A DNA stretch of 36,636 nt, from positions 38,447-75,082 of the forward strand of contig NZ_VLJN01000003.1 in NCBI RefSeq assembly GCF_007829435.1. The letters are read 5' to 3'. The translations under genes and the position numbers were made by a program. The stretch is from Cupriavidus gilardii J11 (GTDB taxonomy: Bacteria; Pseudomonadota; Gammaproteobacteria; Burkholderiales; Burkholderiaceae). This document shows, one piece after another, positions 7,384 through 15,866 of the stretch; the stretch's first letter is position 1, and each line of letters opens with the position of its first letter. The notes beneath the pieces were generated by a model, which saw only the letters and a list, made by a program, of their open reading frames with translations, did not search any database and had not been told where the DNA came from.

Positions 7384-8925
7384 ATGCAACGGACGGCCTG
7401 CGTGACCACGCGAATCCACCATCTGCTTGACCACTGGTTGACCGAGGCGCCCGATCGGCCCTTCATCCATTTGCAGGACGGCCGCAGCCTGACGTTCGCC
7501 GACCTGGGGCGGCTGACCGACACGGCGCAAACGGAGCTGCAGGCGCTGGGCGTCGGCGTGGGCGACCGCGTGATGGTGGTTGCCGAGAATTGTCCGGAAC
7601 ATGCCGCGCTGATCCTGGCCTGCAGCCGCGTGGGAGCGTGGTCGTGCGGCGTCAATGCACGCATGGCCCCCGCCGAGATCGACGCTTTCGCGGCGAAGGC
7701 CGAGCCCCGCGTCGTGTACTTCACCGCCGCCGCGTCGCGGGCAGCCGGCGCGCATGCCGGGCGCCATGGCGCCTTGCCGTCGGCGCTGCCCGGCATGCGA
7801 CGCGCCACGGTGGCCGACGACGCCGTACCGGAGCCGCCCCCACTGCGCGACCAGGTCGCCGTGCTGATCTTCACGTCGGGCACCACGGGGGAGCCGAAGG
7901 GCGTGATGCTGACTCACGATGCCCTGATCCATTTCGCCCGCGTGACCCGCGACGCCCGCGCGCTCGGCCCCGAGGATCGAAGCTATGCGTTCGTGCCGAT
8001 GACCCACATCTTCGGCCTGGGCACCGTGTTGCTCAGTTCGCTGCTGGCGGGCGCGCAGCTGGTGATGCGTCCACAGTTCGACCCGGCCGACCTGCTCGAT
8101 GCGCTGGCCCATCGCGGCGTGTCACAGCTGCAGGGTCCGCCCATGCTGTTCTCGCGATTGCTGGCATATCTGCAGCAGCACGGCATCGACCGACCTACCG
8201 CGCCGGCGTTGCGCTACCTCTATACCGGCGCCGGTCCGCTCGATCTCGCCCTCAAGCAGAACGTGGAAGCGACCTTTGGCCTCACGCTGCATCACGGTTA
8301 TGGCCTGTCAGAGTATGCCGGCTCGGTGCATGTCACGCGGCTCGGTGAACGTCGTGCCGATACCAGCGCCGGATACGCGGTGGCCGAGGCCGAGGTCCAG
8401 GTGACCGATCCGGCCACGGGAAAGCCGTTGCCGCCGGGTCAACGCGGGGAGCTGTGGTTGCGCGGCCGTGGCTTGATGCCGGGATACTTCCGCGACCCCG
8501 AAGCAACGGCCGCCGTCATGCGCGAGGGGGGCTGGTACGCCAGCGGCGACCTTGGCGAGATGCACGCAGACGGCGCGCTGTTCGTGGTGGGGCGCCTGAA
8601 GGAGATGATCATCCGCTCCGGCTTCAATGTGTATCCGGCCGAAGTCGAGACGGCGCTGAACTCCCATCCCTGCATCCATCGTTCGGCGGTGGTGGGGCGC
8701 CCGGAACCCGATGGCAACGAGTCGATCGTGGCCTTCGTCGAACTGCGCCCAGGCGCCGCCCTGCAGCTTCGCTCCGTGCAGGACCATCTGGCGAAGCGGC
8801 TGGCGCCGTACAAGCGCCCCGCGCACATCGTGGCGTTGCCCGAGCTGCCCACCAATAACAACGGCAAGATCCTCAAGCGCGTGCTGCGGGAGCAGGCCGG
8901 TTCTTTGCCGACCCAAGGAGACTGA
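7384..8925 (+). CDS. AMP-dependent acyl-CoA synthetase / ligase (paralogue 1)
   Basis: A 513-residue ANL-superfamily ligase that adenylates a carboxylic acid and transfers it to CoA. Motifs are FTSGTTGEPKGVMLTH (163-178, P-loop), HHGYGLSEYAG (A5), SGDLGEMHADGALFVVGRLKEMI (A7-A8 hinge), SGFNVYPAEVE, and the C-terminal lysine in NNNGKILKR at about 495. The frame is open upstream to a TTG at 7243, but the ATG at 7384 aligns best with the start of the paralogue at 11817-13346; the choice is uncertain because no good ribosome-binding site is seen at 7384. The gene is divergent from the thiolase operon and overlaps the ribosome-binding region of the Bug gene behind it. Substrate unknown; a short, branched or aromatic acid is likely from the small size. 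Confidence 0.9.
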   Translation: MQRTACVTTRIHHLLDHWLTEAPDRPFIHLQDGRSLTFADLGRLTDTAQTELQALGVGVGDRVMVVAENCPEHAALILACSRVGAWSCGVNARMAPAEIDAFAAKAEPRVVYFTAAASRAAGAHAGRHGALPSALPGMRRATVADDAVPEPPPLRDQVAVLIFTSGTTGEPKGVMLTHDALIHFARVTRDARALGPEDRSYAFVPMTHIFGLGTVLLSSLLAGAQLVMRPQFDPADLLDALAHRGVSQLQGPPMLFSRLLAYLQQHGIDRPTAPALRYLYTGAGPLDLALKQNVEATFGLTLHHGYGLSEYAGSVHVTRLGERRADTSAGYAVAEAEVQVTDPATGKPLPPGQRGELWLRGRGLMPGYFRDPEATAAVMREGGWYASGDLGEMHADGALFVVGRLKEMIIRSGFNVYPAEVETALNSHPCIHRSAVVGRPEPDGNESIVAFVELRPGAALQLRSVQDHLAKRLAPYKRPAHIVALPELPTNNNGKILKRVLREQAGSLPTQGD

Positions 8926-8927
8926 CC

Positions 8928-9914
8928 ATGACCTGTTCCTCTTCGATGCGCAGGCGGCTGATGGCCGCCGGCCTGCTCGGCGTGGTGGCGCGTCCGTTTT
9001 CCGCGCTCGCATCGGACACATGGCCGGCAAGGCCGGTGCGGGTGATCGTTCCATTCCCGCCCGGCGGCCCGGTGGACAGCACCGCGCGGATCTTCACGCA
9101 GAAGCTGGCCGAGACATGGAAGCAGCCGGTCGTCATCGACAACCGGGCCGGCGCGGGTGGGACCATCGGCGCGGCCGTCGCGGCCAAGGAGGCGCCCGAT
9201 GGCTACACGCTGTTCCTCGGCTCCATCCATCACGCGGTCAACCCGTCGCTGATGCGCAATCTTCCCTACGACATCGAAAAGGACTTCGCCCCCGTCAGCT
9301 TCGCGGCCATGTTCCCGGTGTTCGTCGTGGCGCATCCGTCGGTGCCCGCCAATAACATCAAGGAGTTGATCGCCTATGCCAGACAGGGCGGGCGTACCCT
9401 TGCCTATGGATCGTCGGGCAATGGCGGCGGCACGCATCTGGCCGGCGAACTGTTCAACATGGAAGCGGGCACGAAGCTGCAACACATCCCCTACAAGGGA
9501 AGCAGTCCGGCAATGAACGACCTGCTCGGCGGACAGGTGCAGCTGATGTTCAGCGATGCGCCCACCGCGCTGCAACACATCAAGTCCGGACGCATCAAGG
9601 TGCTCGGCGTGGCCAGCCGCAAGCGCTCGGACATGCTGCCCGATGTGCCGACCGTCGGCGAATCGGGCCTGCCCGGCTACGAAGCCTATTCATGGGCCGC
9701 GCTGTTCGCGCCCGCCCGCACGCCCCGGCCTGTCCTGGACCGGATCAACGCCGACTTCAACGCCACGATGAACGATGCCGGCGTACGCCAGCGGTTGCTG
9801 CAGGCCGGCGCCGAAGCCGACCCGGGAAGCCAGGAGCAGATGCGCCAGCGCCTGCGCGGGGAAATCGACAAGTGGAGGAAGGTGATCCAGGTCGCCGGCA
9901 TCACGGCCGGCTGA
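8928..9914 (+). CDS. Bug/TctC-family periplasmic substrate-binding protein (1)
   Basis: A 328-residue tripartite-tricarboxylate-type (Bug) receptor. The N-terminus MRRRLMAAGLLGVVARPFSALAS is an export signal. The mature part has the hallmarks WPARPVRVIVPFPPGGPVDSTAR, VIDNRAGAGGTIG, PDGYTL, IPYKGSSPAMNDLLGGQV and DVPTVGESGLPGYEA. AAGGAG lies eight bases before the ATG, and the ligase stop is at 8923-8925, so the two genes are co-transcribed. No TctA/TctB membrane partners are nearby, as is common for the expanded Bug families of Burkholderiales, so it may share a transporter encoded elsewhere or act as a sensor. The ligand is probably the carboxylate activated by the neighbouring ligase (inference). 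Confidence 0.92.
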   Translation: MTCSSSMRRRLMAAGLLGVVARPFSALASDTWPARPVRVIVPFPPGGPVDSTARIFTQKLAETWKQPVVIDNRAGAGGTIGAAVAAKEAPDGYTLFLGSIHHAVNPSLMRNLPYDIEKDFAPVSFAAMFPVFVVAHPSVPANNIKELIAYARQGGRTLAYGSSGNGGGTHLAGELFNMEAGTKLQHIPYKGSSPAMNDLLGGQVQLMFSDAPTALQHIKSGRIKVLGVASRKRSDMLPDVPTVGESGLPGYEAYSWAALFAPARTPRPVLDRINADFNATMNDAGVRQRLLQAGAEADPGSQEQMRQRLRGEIDKWRKVIQVAGITAG

Positions 9915-9934
9915 AGGTGGAAACGCCGGGCGCC

Positions 9935-10732
9935 TCAGTCGGATGAACTGGCCGGCCACTGGAACATCGGTGGCGCCTTCTCCCTGAAGCGGCGCACGGC
10001 CTCCTGATGGTAGCCGGTGGTGAAGGCAATGCCCTGCCCCAACGCTTCCAGCTCAAGCATCGCCCGCATGTCACTGCCAATGGACTGGTGCAGCGCGCGC
10101 TTGGCGAGGCCAAAGGCGACCGGCGAAGCGCCGCCCAGGCACCGCGCCAACTCATCGGCCCGGTGGTGCAAGCGGTCCGCGGGCACTATCTCGAGCACAG
10201 CGCCCATCTGACGCGCCTCCTCGGCGCCGATTTCGCGCGCACTGTATATCAGCTCCCGCGCCCGCGCCATGCCCACCACGCGCGGCAGCGTATATTGCGC
10301 GCCACAGTCGGGTATCAGCCCCACCTTGATGAAAGGCATGCAGAAGCGCGCCCGCGGGGACGCCACGATGAAATCGGCCAGCAATGCCAGGCTGAAGCCG
10401 GCGCCATATGCCACGCCGTCCACCGAGGCCACGACGGGACGATCCAGCTCGGCCAGCGTGGCGATCCAGCCGTGCAGGTCGTCCATGCGGTTTCGCCCCG
10501 CCTCGGCGTTGCTCACGTTCATGCCGCGAATGTCGCCGCCCGAACAGAAATCAGAGCCCGCGCCACGCAGCACCACCGCGCGGATGGCGCGGTCTGAGCG
10601 GATGCGCTGCACCGAGTCGCGCAGCGCGTCGCGCATGGCCGTGTTCAGCGCATTCTTCTGTTGCGGGCGGTTCAGCGTCAGCGTGGCAACGCCTTCCACG
10701 ATCTCCACGTGCAGCGATTCTTCGTCTGTCAT
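9935..10732 (-). CDS. Enoyl-CoA hydratase/isomerase family protein (isomerase-type active site)
   Basis: A 265-residue crotonase. The oxyanion-hole segments are DFCSGGDIRG (61-70) and AYGAGFSLALLADF (108-121). The two hydratase glutamates are missing: the first position is Ser115 in GAGFSL and the second is Phe134 in MPFIKVG. Instead VGLIPDCGAQYTLPRV offers Asp142 at the position used by PaaG-type delta-isomerases, so double-bond isomerisation is more likely than hydration. GGAGA precedes the ATG. It is convergent with the Bug gene (20 bases apart) and divergent from a LysR gene, which probably controls it. Confidence 0.9.
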   Translation of the reverse strand: MTDEESLHVEIVEGVATLTLNRPQQKNALNTAMRDALRDSVQRIRSDRAIRAVVLRGAGSDFCSGGDIRGMNVSNAEAGRNRMDDLHGWIATLAELDRPVVASVDGVAYGAGFSLALLADFIVASPRARFCMPFIKVGLIPDCGAQYTLPRVVGMARARELIYSAREIGAEEARQMGAVLEIVPADRLHHRADELARCLGGASPVAFGLAKRALHQSIGSDMRAMLELEALGQGIAFTTGYHQEAVRRFREKAPPMFQWPASSSD

Positions 10733-10812
10733 CCGATGTCTCCATGCCTGTGCGATGGCACAGCTTGACGGATCGGCGCCCCGGCGGCTATTTGCATGTT
10801 CTTAAACCGACA

Positions 10813-10827
10813 TTCACCTTCGGTAAA
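10813..10827. promoter_or_regulatory. Possible LysR-type operator (T-N11-A dyad)
   Basis: TTCACC-TTC-GGTAAA is an imperfect dyad with five matching pairs and the T-N11-A form favoured by LysR proteins. It lies in the 169-base space between the divergent crotonase and LysR genes, about 75 bases before the LysR start. This is a pattern match only and one such match is not statistically strong. Confidence 0.35.
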
Positions 10828-10901
10828 GCCCCCGTAATAGCCAGAATAGAAAGAGCACCCGCAATCACGGGATAATCCGCGCGTACTCGGGAGACAACGC
10901 C

Positions 10902-11804
10902 ATGCGCTTCGATCTGGTCGATCTGAATCTGTTTACGCATATCGCTGAAGCCAGCAGCCTGACCCGGGGCGCGGAACGTTGTCACCTGTCGCTGCCGGCG
11001 GCGAGCACGCGAATCAAGAACCTGGAGGAGCAGGTCGGCGTCAAGCTACTCAGCCGCAGCAGCCAGGGCGTGAAGGTCACGCCCGCCGGCGAGACGCTGC
11101 TCGCCCACGCGCGCCGCGTGCTGCGCCAGATCGAACAATTGAGCGGCGACCTTCAGGAATACGCGTCGGGCATCAAGGGCCATGTGCGCGTCTTTGCCAA
11201 CACCACGGCGATGAGCGAGTTCCTGCCGGGCGTGCTGCGGACCTACCTCGTCAACCACCCCGATGTGACCGTCGATATCCGCGAGCGGCTGAGCCCGGAC
11301 ATCGTCAAGGCAGTGCAGGACGGCATGGTCGATATCGGTATCGCCGCGAGCGGCGTGCCGATGGAAGGTCTCGAAGTCATGCCGTATCGCCTTGACCGCC
11401 TGGTGCTTGCCACCGCACTGAGCCATCCACTTGCGCAGCGCAGGCGCGTGCGTTTCGTCGAGACGCTCGACTACGATTTCATCGGGCTGCCGGAGGAAAG
11501 CGCGATCCATGCATTCCTCAAGCGTGCCAGTGCCGACCTGCAGCGCACGCTGCACTGGCGCATCCAGGTCAGCAACTTCGAAACGGCAGCCCGCATGATA
11601 GAGGCCAATGTGGGCATCGGCGTGCTGCCGGAGAGCACGGCACGGCGCCATGCCCAAACGATGGCGCTGAACATCGTCCAGATCGACGACGACTGGGCCG
11701 AGCGCAAGCTGCAGATCTGCGTGGCCGACATCGATGCGCTGCCGGCATTCGCCCGCAAGCTCGTCGACCTGTTGGTCGAGGACGGCATGGGCACGCCGGC
11801 CTGA
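10902..11804 (+). CDS. LysR-family transcriptional regulator (1)
   Basis: A 300-residue LysR regulator. The N-terminal helix-turn-helix is clear in LFTHIAEASSLTRGAERCHLSLPAASTRIKNLEEQVGVKLLSRSSQGVKVTPAG (about 10-64). An effector-binding domain follows, with GHVRVFANTTAMSEFLPGVLRTYLVNHPDVTVDI and ANVGIGVLPEST. A GGAG sequence precedes the ATG. It is divergent from the isomerase-type crotonase, the usual arrangement for a LysR protein and a target gene, and its end lies 12 bases from the converging end of the acyl-CoA ligase. The inducer is probably an acid or acyl-CoA of the local pathway (inference). Confidence 0.92.
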   Translation: MRFDLVDLNLFTHIAEASSLTRGAERCHLSLPAASTRIKNLEEQVGVKLLSRSSQGVKVTPAGETLLAHARRVLRQIEQLSGDLQEYASGIKGHVRVFANTTAMSEFLPGVLRTYLVNHPDVTVDIRERLSPDIVKAVQDGMVDIGIAASGVPMEGLEVMPYRLDRLVLATALSHPLAQRRRVRFVETLDYDFIGLPEESAIHAFLKRASADLQRTLHWRIQVSNFETAARMIEANVGIGVLPESTARRHAQTMALNIVQIDDDWAERKLQICVADIDALPAFARKLVDLLVEDGMGTPA

Positions 11805-11816
11805 CCCACGGCCATG

Positions 11817-13346
11817 TCAGGCCAGTTCCGCGGCCATCCTGCGCAGCTGGTGCTTGTGCAGCTTGCCGCTGGCCGTGGTCGGAATCGCCGCCAGTCTTAC
11901 AATGCGCGCGGGCCGCTTGTAGGGCGACAGCTGCTCGGCAAGATAGGCGTGCAGCGCGGCGGCGTCGAACGGTTCGCCCTCGCGCATTTCGACGAAGGCG
12001 ATGATCGCCTCGTTGCCATCGGCCGCCGGACTGCCAACCACCGCCGACACCCGCACCGCCGGGTGCGAGTTGATGACAGACTCCACCTCGATCGGGTAAA
12101 CACTGAAGCCGGAACGGATGATCACGTCCCGCGTCCGGCCAACGATATACAGCGCGCCATCAGGGCCCAGTCTTCCAATGTCGCCCGTGTTCAGCCATCC
12201 GTCCGGGCGCAACGCTTCGGCCGTCTGCGCCGGCGCCCGGTAGTAGCCGCGCATGACGCCGGGCCCACGCACCCACAGCTCGCCAGGACTTCCCTGCGGC
12301 ACCGCCTCGCCGTCCGGGCCGACCACGCGCAGTTGCGCACCCTCGACGATTTCACCAGCGGAGCAGTCGTCGCGCGGCCGGTCCATGCGTGTGATGAAGA
12401 GCGAGCCAGCGTACTCGGTCATGCCATAGCCATGGTGCAGCGGCTGGCCGAACATCGCTTCGACATTGCGCTTCAGGGTCAGCTCGAGCGGGCCGCCGCC
12501 GGTATAGAGATAACGCAACCGCCGCGAATGCAGCGTTTCGACGCCCTGCCTGCGCAGGTGCGCCAGGATGCGGCTGAACATGGCGGGCACGCCCTGCAGA
12601 ATGGAAATCGCGTCGCGTTGCAACGCGGCGCACGCGTCGTTGACATTGAACCGCGCCGCCAGATGCAGGCTCCCGCCCGCCTGGAACGTCGCGAGCAGCA
12701 GCGTCGCAAGGCCGAAGATATGGGACATCGGCATGACCGCATAGGCACAGTCCGTCGGCGACATGCTGCGGCTCTCGGCCGTGACCCGCGCGTAGTGCAG
12801 CAGGCCGCGATGCGTGACCATCACGCCCTTGGGCTGTCCGGTGGTGCCCGACGTGTAGATCAGCGCCGCCACGTCGCGCGCCAGTTCCAGCGGTTCGGGA
12901 TCGCTGCCGCGGTCCACGTCGGCAGCCATCAGCGGTCCGAGGCCGGCCGGCGCAATCTCGCGCGCGCGATAGCGCAGGCCATGGCGCAAGGCGTCGGGTG
13001 ACGCGCCGTGGGTGAAGAGCATCAGCCGGGGGGTGCAATGCGCCCGGATCTCCTCCACTTCACGCGCGGTCAGCCGCGCATTGGTCACGACGGGCCACGC
13101 CTGGAGTTCCGGCAGCGCGAAGATCAGCGTGATCACCGCCAGGCAGTTTTCCCCGACGACCATCACGCGATCGCCCGGGCCGACGCCCTGCCCCTCCAGG
13201 TAGCGCCGGGCCAGCCCGATGCCTTCCCACAGCTGCGCGAAACGGATCGTGCGCTCGCCTTCGTGCACCGCGACATTGTCGGGCGCGCGGGCAGCCCAAA
13301 GGCGCGGAATATCGCTGATCCGTTGCGCGGTGTCTCGGTCCTGCAT
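11817..13346 (-). CDS. AMP-dependent acyl-CoA synthetase / ligase (paralogue 2)
   Basis: A 509-residue ANL ligase, closely related along its length to the ligase at 7384-8925. Motifs are LIYTSGTTGQPKGVMVTH (162-179), HHGYGMTEYAG, NTGDIGRLGPDGALYIVGRTRDVIIRSGFSVYPIEVE, and the C-terminal lysine in TTASGKLHKH at about 495. It starts 24 bases after the stop of the second Bug gene and is the last gene of the minus-strand series. The two ligases share runs such as IIRSGF-VYP-EVE and APYKRPA/SPYKRPA, so they are paralogues that may serve related acids. Confidence 0.93.
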   Translation of the reverse strand: MQDRDTAQRISDIPRLWAARAPDNVAVHEGERTIRFAQLWEGIGLARRYLEGQGVGPGDRVMVVGENCLAVITLIFALPELQAWPVVTNARLTAREVEEIRAHCTPRLMLFTHGASPDALRHGLRYRAREIAPAGLGPLMAADVDRGSDPEPLELARDVAALIYTSGTTGQPKGVMVTHRGLLHYARVTAESRSMSPTDCAYAVMPMSHIFGLATLLLATFQAGGSLHLAARFNVNDACAALQRDAISILQGVPAMFSRILAHLRRQGVETLHSRRLRYLYTGGGPLELTLKRNVEAMFGQPLHHGYGMTEYAGSLFITRMDRPRDDCSAGEIVEGAQLRVVGPDGEAVPQGSPGELWVRGPGVMRGYYRAPAQTAEALRPDGWLNTGDIGRLGPDGALYIVGRTRDVIIRSGFSVYPIEVESVINSHPAVRVSAVVGSPAADGNEAIIAFVEMREGEPFDAAALHAYLAEQLSPYKRPARIVRLAAIPTTASGKLHKHQLRRMAAELA

Positions 13347-13370
13347 CTCGGTCTCGTCGCTCCTGCCGTG

Positions 13371-14333
13371 TCATTCCACTGCGATATTGGCCGTCCTGAC
13401 CACGTTGCTCCACAGCGCCAGTTCCTTGCCGATGCGCTCCTGCAGGTCGGCGGGACCGCCGGTGTTCAAGTCGTAGCCGCCCTCTGCCATCCTCGTCCGG
13501 AAGGACGGCTCCTGGCTGACGGCTTGCTGGGCCTTGACAAGACGGTCCACCAAGTCGGCGGGCATCCCGGGCGGCCCCACCAGCGCATACCATCCCGTCA
13601 CGTCATACTGCCTGAGCCCCGACTCCACCAATGTCGGCACGGTGGGCAGCGCGGCGTTGCGGGTTTTCGATGTCACCGCGAGCGCACGAACCTTGCCGCC
13701 CTGGATATGGCCAATGGCCGTGCCTGTGATGTCAAACATGAACGTGACCTTGCCACTGATCACATCGGCCATCGCCGGCGCATTGCCCTTGTAAGGCACA
13801 TGCAGCATCTTGACGCCGGTCATCTGCGCCAGCAGTTCAGCCGACAGGTGGTTGGAGGCGCCGATGCCAGCGGAGCCGAAGCTCACGTCGCCGGGATGCT
13901 TGCGCGCATAGGACACCAGTTCCTCCACGTTGCGGGCGGGGAAGTCCTTGTTGATCAGCAAAACGTTGGTGTAGTCCGTGATCAGCCCGACATGGGTGAA
14001 ATCCTGCGCCGGCTTGAAGTTGACTGACTTCTGGATCAGCGGCGTCATCGTCATCGTGGGGCTGGCCACGAAATAGAGCGTGTAGCCATCCGCCTTGGCG
14101 CTCACCGTCATGCTGGCGGCGATGGCGCCGCTGGCGCCGGGCCGGTTGTCGACAATCACCGGCTGCTTCAGCACGCGGCCCAGGTGATCGGCATAAATGC
14201 GTGCGGCCGTGTCGACCGGCCCGCCCGGTGTATAGCCAACCAGCAGCCTGACGGGACGGGAGGGATAGGTGTCGGCGAGGGCCGCCCCCTGAATCAGCGC
14301 CAGTAGCGCGCCGGCAAGCATCAATCGCAGCAT
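13371..14333 (-). CDS. Bug/TctC-family periplasmic substrate-binding protein (2)
   Basis: A 320-residue Bug receptor with a short signal peptide (MLRLMLAGALLALIQGAALA, cleavage near residue 20). Mature hallmarks are YPSRPVRLLVGYTPGGPVDTAAR, VIVDNRPGASGAIAAS, ADGYTLYF, VPYKGNAPAMADVISGKV and TVPTLVESGL. GGAGGAG lies just before the ATG. It sits between the MFS gene and the acyl-CoA ligase, 24 bases before the latter, mirroring the ligase-Bug pairing of the first module. No cognate TctAB is present. Ligand unknown; a carboxylate is likely for the family. Confidence 0.92.
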   Translation of the reverse strand: MLRLMLAGALLALIQGAALADTYPSRPVRLLVGYTPGGPVDTAARIYADHLGRVLKQPVIVDNRPGASGAIAASMTVSAKADGYTLYFVASPTMTMTPLIQKSVNFKPAQDFTHVGLITDYTNVLLINKDFPARNVEELVSYARKHPGDVSFGSAGIGASNHLSAELLAQMTGVKMLHVPYKGNAPAMADVISGKVTFMFDITGTAIGHIQGGKVRALAVTSKTRNAALPTVPTLVESGLRQYDVTGWYALVGPPGMPADLVDRLVKAQQAVSQEPSFRTRMAEGGYDLNTGGPADLQERIGKELALWSNVVRTANIAVE

Positions 14334-14486
14334 GTCTCCTCCGTTCCTGGACCAGGTTCTTGTTGGAGCAGACTGTGCGGCACGCCCGCCGGACAGGCAA
14401 TTTGGATTTGTTGAAGGTGGTCTTCGAGGAATCGATAGCGGCCCGCTGTATCGGAAAGGCCGCCGGTCACCGAGGCTTGCCGTCGC

Positions 14487-15803
14487 TCAATCCAGCGCTC
14501 GATTCCTCGATTCGACGTTCACCGCGGCGATGGCAATGGCGCCGGCCGCCAACATGCTGGAGATCATCACAAGCGCCAGCGTGAAGTGCGTGCTCATCAC
14601 CGGCGCGATGATCGCGGGCGCGAACAGCCCGCCGAAGCGCGCGATGGCGCCGGCGCTGCCCATGCCGGTGGCGCGCAGGTCGGTGGGATACACCTCCGGG
14701 GTAAAAGCGTACAGCGCGCCCCAGGTGCCGAGCAGTGCGAAGCTCATCAGCAACGTCGAGCCCACCACCAGCGCGGGCGATGTGCCAAGGCTATAGAGCA
14801 TGCAACCCACGGCGCTGAGCAGCAGGAAGCCGATCAGCGTCGGCTTGCGGCCCCACCGCTCCACCCCGTACGCCGACAGCGCAAAGCCCGGCAGCTGCAC
14901 GAGCGCCAGGATCACCAGGAACACCTGCCCGCGCATGAAGGCGAACCCCTCGCTGCCCAGCCGGATCGGCAGGTAGACGAACACACCGTAGTAGGCGATG
15001 GAGATCAGGGCCCACGCGGCAAGCAGCGCAACGCTGCGGCGGCGAAAGCTTGCCGAGAACAGGTCGAAAACGGACTTGCGCCCGGTCGGATCGGCCTGCA
15101 GCGACGGGATGTCGGCCGTGCTGCCGTTCACCCGGGCCACGCGCTGCAGCACCTTGCGCGCCTCTTCCGACTTGCCATTGCGGTTCAGGTACATCGGCGA
15201 CTCCGGAATATGGAAGCGCAGCACCACGCCGATCAGCGCCGGAATACCCGTGACAAAGAAGATGATCCGCCACGCGTCGTCGCCATACGACGCCGCCACC
15301 AGCGCCAGCAGCGCCAGACAGATCGTGCCGACCGCCCAGAACGATTCCAGCAGCACCAGCCAGCGGCCCCGGCGATCGCTCGGCAGGAACTCGGCCATCA
15401 TCGTGTAGTCGACGGGAAGCGTGCCGCCCACTCCGATCCCGGTCAGGAACCGCAACACGATCAGCCACCCCAAGTCGGGCGCGAAGGCCGAGGCCACCCC
15501 GCAGGCCGCGTCGATGATCACCGCCATCATCAGCACCGGCCGACGTCCGATGCGGTCGGCCATGCGGCCAAATACGAAGGCGCCAACCAGCATGCCAATA
15601 AAGAACACGGTCCCGGTCTGCAGCGCCTGCGGCATCGCCACGCCGAAGGTCTTGGCAATCGATGGCGCGGTGAAGCCGATTGACAGCACCTGCATGGCAT
15701 CGGCCAGCCACACCAGCCCGAATATCAGGAACAGGCGGTACTGGAACCTGCCTACGCCTGCCGTTCGAATGCCGTTTTCGAGGGTAATGAATGTGGTCGC
15801 CAT
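14487..15803 (-). CDS. MFS transporter (sugar-porter/aromatic-acid-type, 12 TM)
   Basis: A 438-residue major facilitator with about 12 hydrophobic helices. The conserved loop GRMADRIGRRPVLM lies between TM2 and TM3, RFLTGIGVGGTLPVDYTMMAEFLPSDRRGRW in TM4-5, and FHIPESPMYLNRNGKSEEA at the start of the central loop. The later half has YGVERWGRKPTLIGF and FTPEVYPTDLRATGMG, the sugar-porter PEVYPT-x-R-x-T-G signature also found in NiaP/SV2-like and aromatic-acid carriers. A GGGAAG precedes the ATG. It sits between a LysR gene and a Bug gene and probably imports, or exports, the acid handled by the neighbouring ligase. Confidence 0.92.
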   Translation of the reverse strand: MATTFITLENGIRTAGVGRFQYRLFLIFGLVWLADAMQVLSIGFTAPSIAKTFGVAMPQALQTGTVFFIGMLVGAFVFGRMADRIGRRPVLMMAVIIDAACGVASAFAPDLGWLIVLRFLTGIGVGGTLPVDYTMMAEFLPSDRRGRWLVLLESFWAVGTICLALLALVAASYGDDAWRIIFFVTGIPALIGVVLRFHIPESPMYLNRNGKSEEARKVLQRVARVNGSTADIPSLQADPTGRKSVFDLFSASFRRRSVALLAAWALISIAYYGVFVYLPIRLGSEGFAFMRGQVFLVILALVQLPGFALSAYGVERWGRKPTLIGFLLLSAVGCMLYSLGTSPALVVGSTLLMSFALLGTWGALYAFTPEVYPTDLRATGMGSAGAIARFGGLFAPAIIAPVMSTHFTLALVMISSMLAAGAIAIAAVNVESRNRALD

Positions 15804-15866
15804 ATCTTCCCGCCAGATTGATCGCTGGCGCCCATTTTAATAGCGACACTGGAAATAGCGTGCGCG

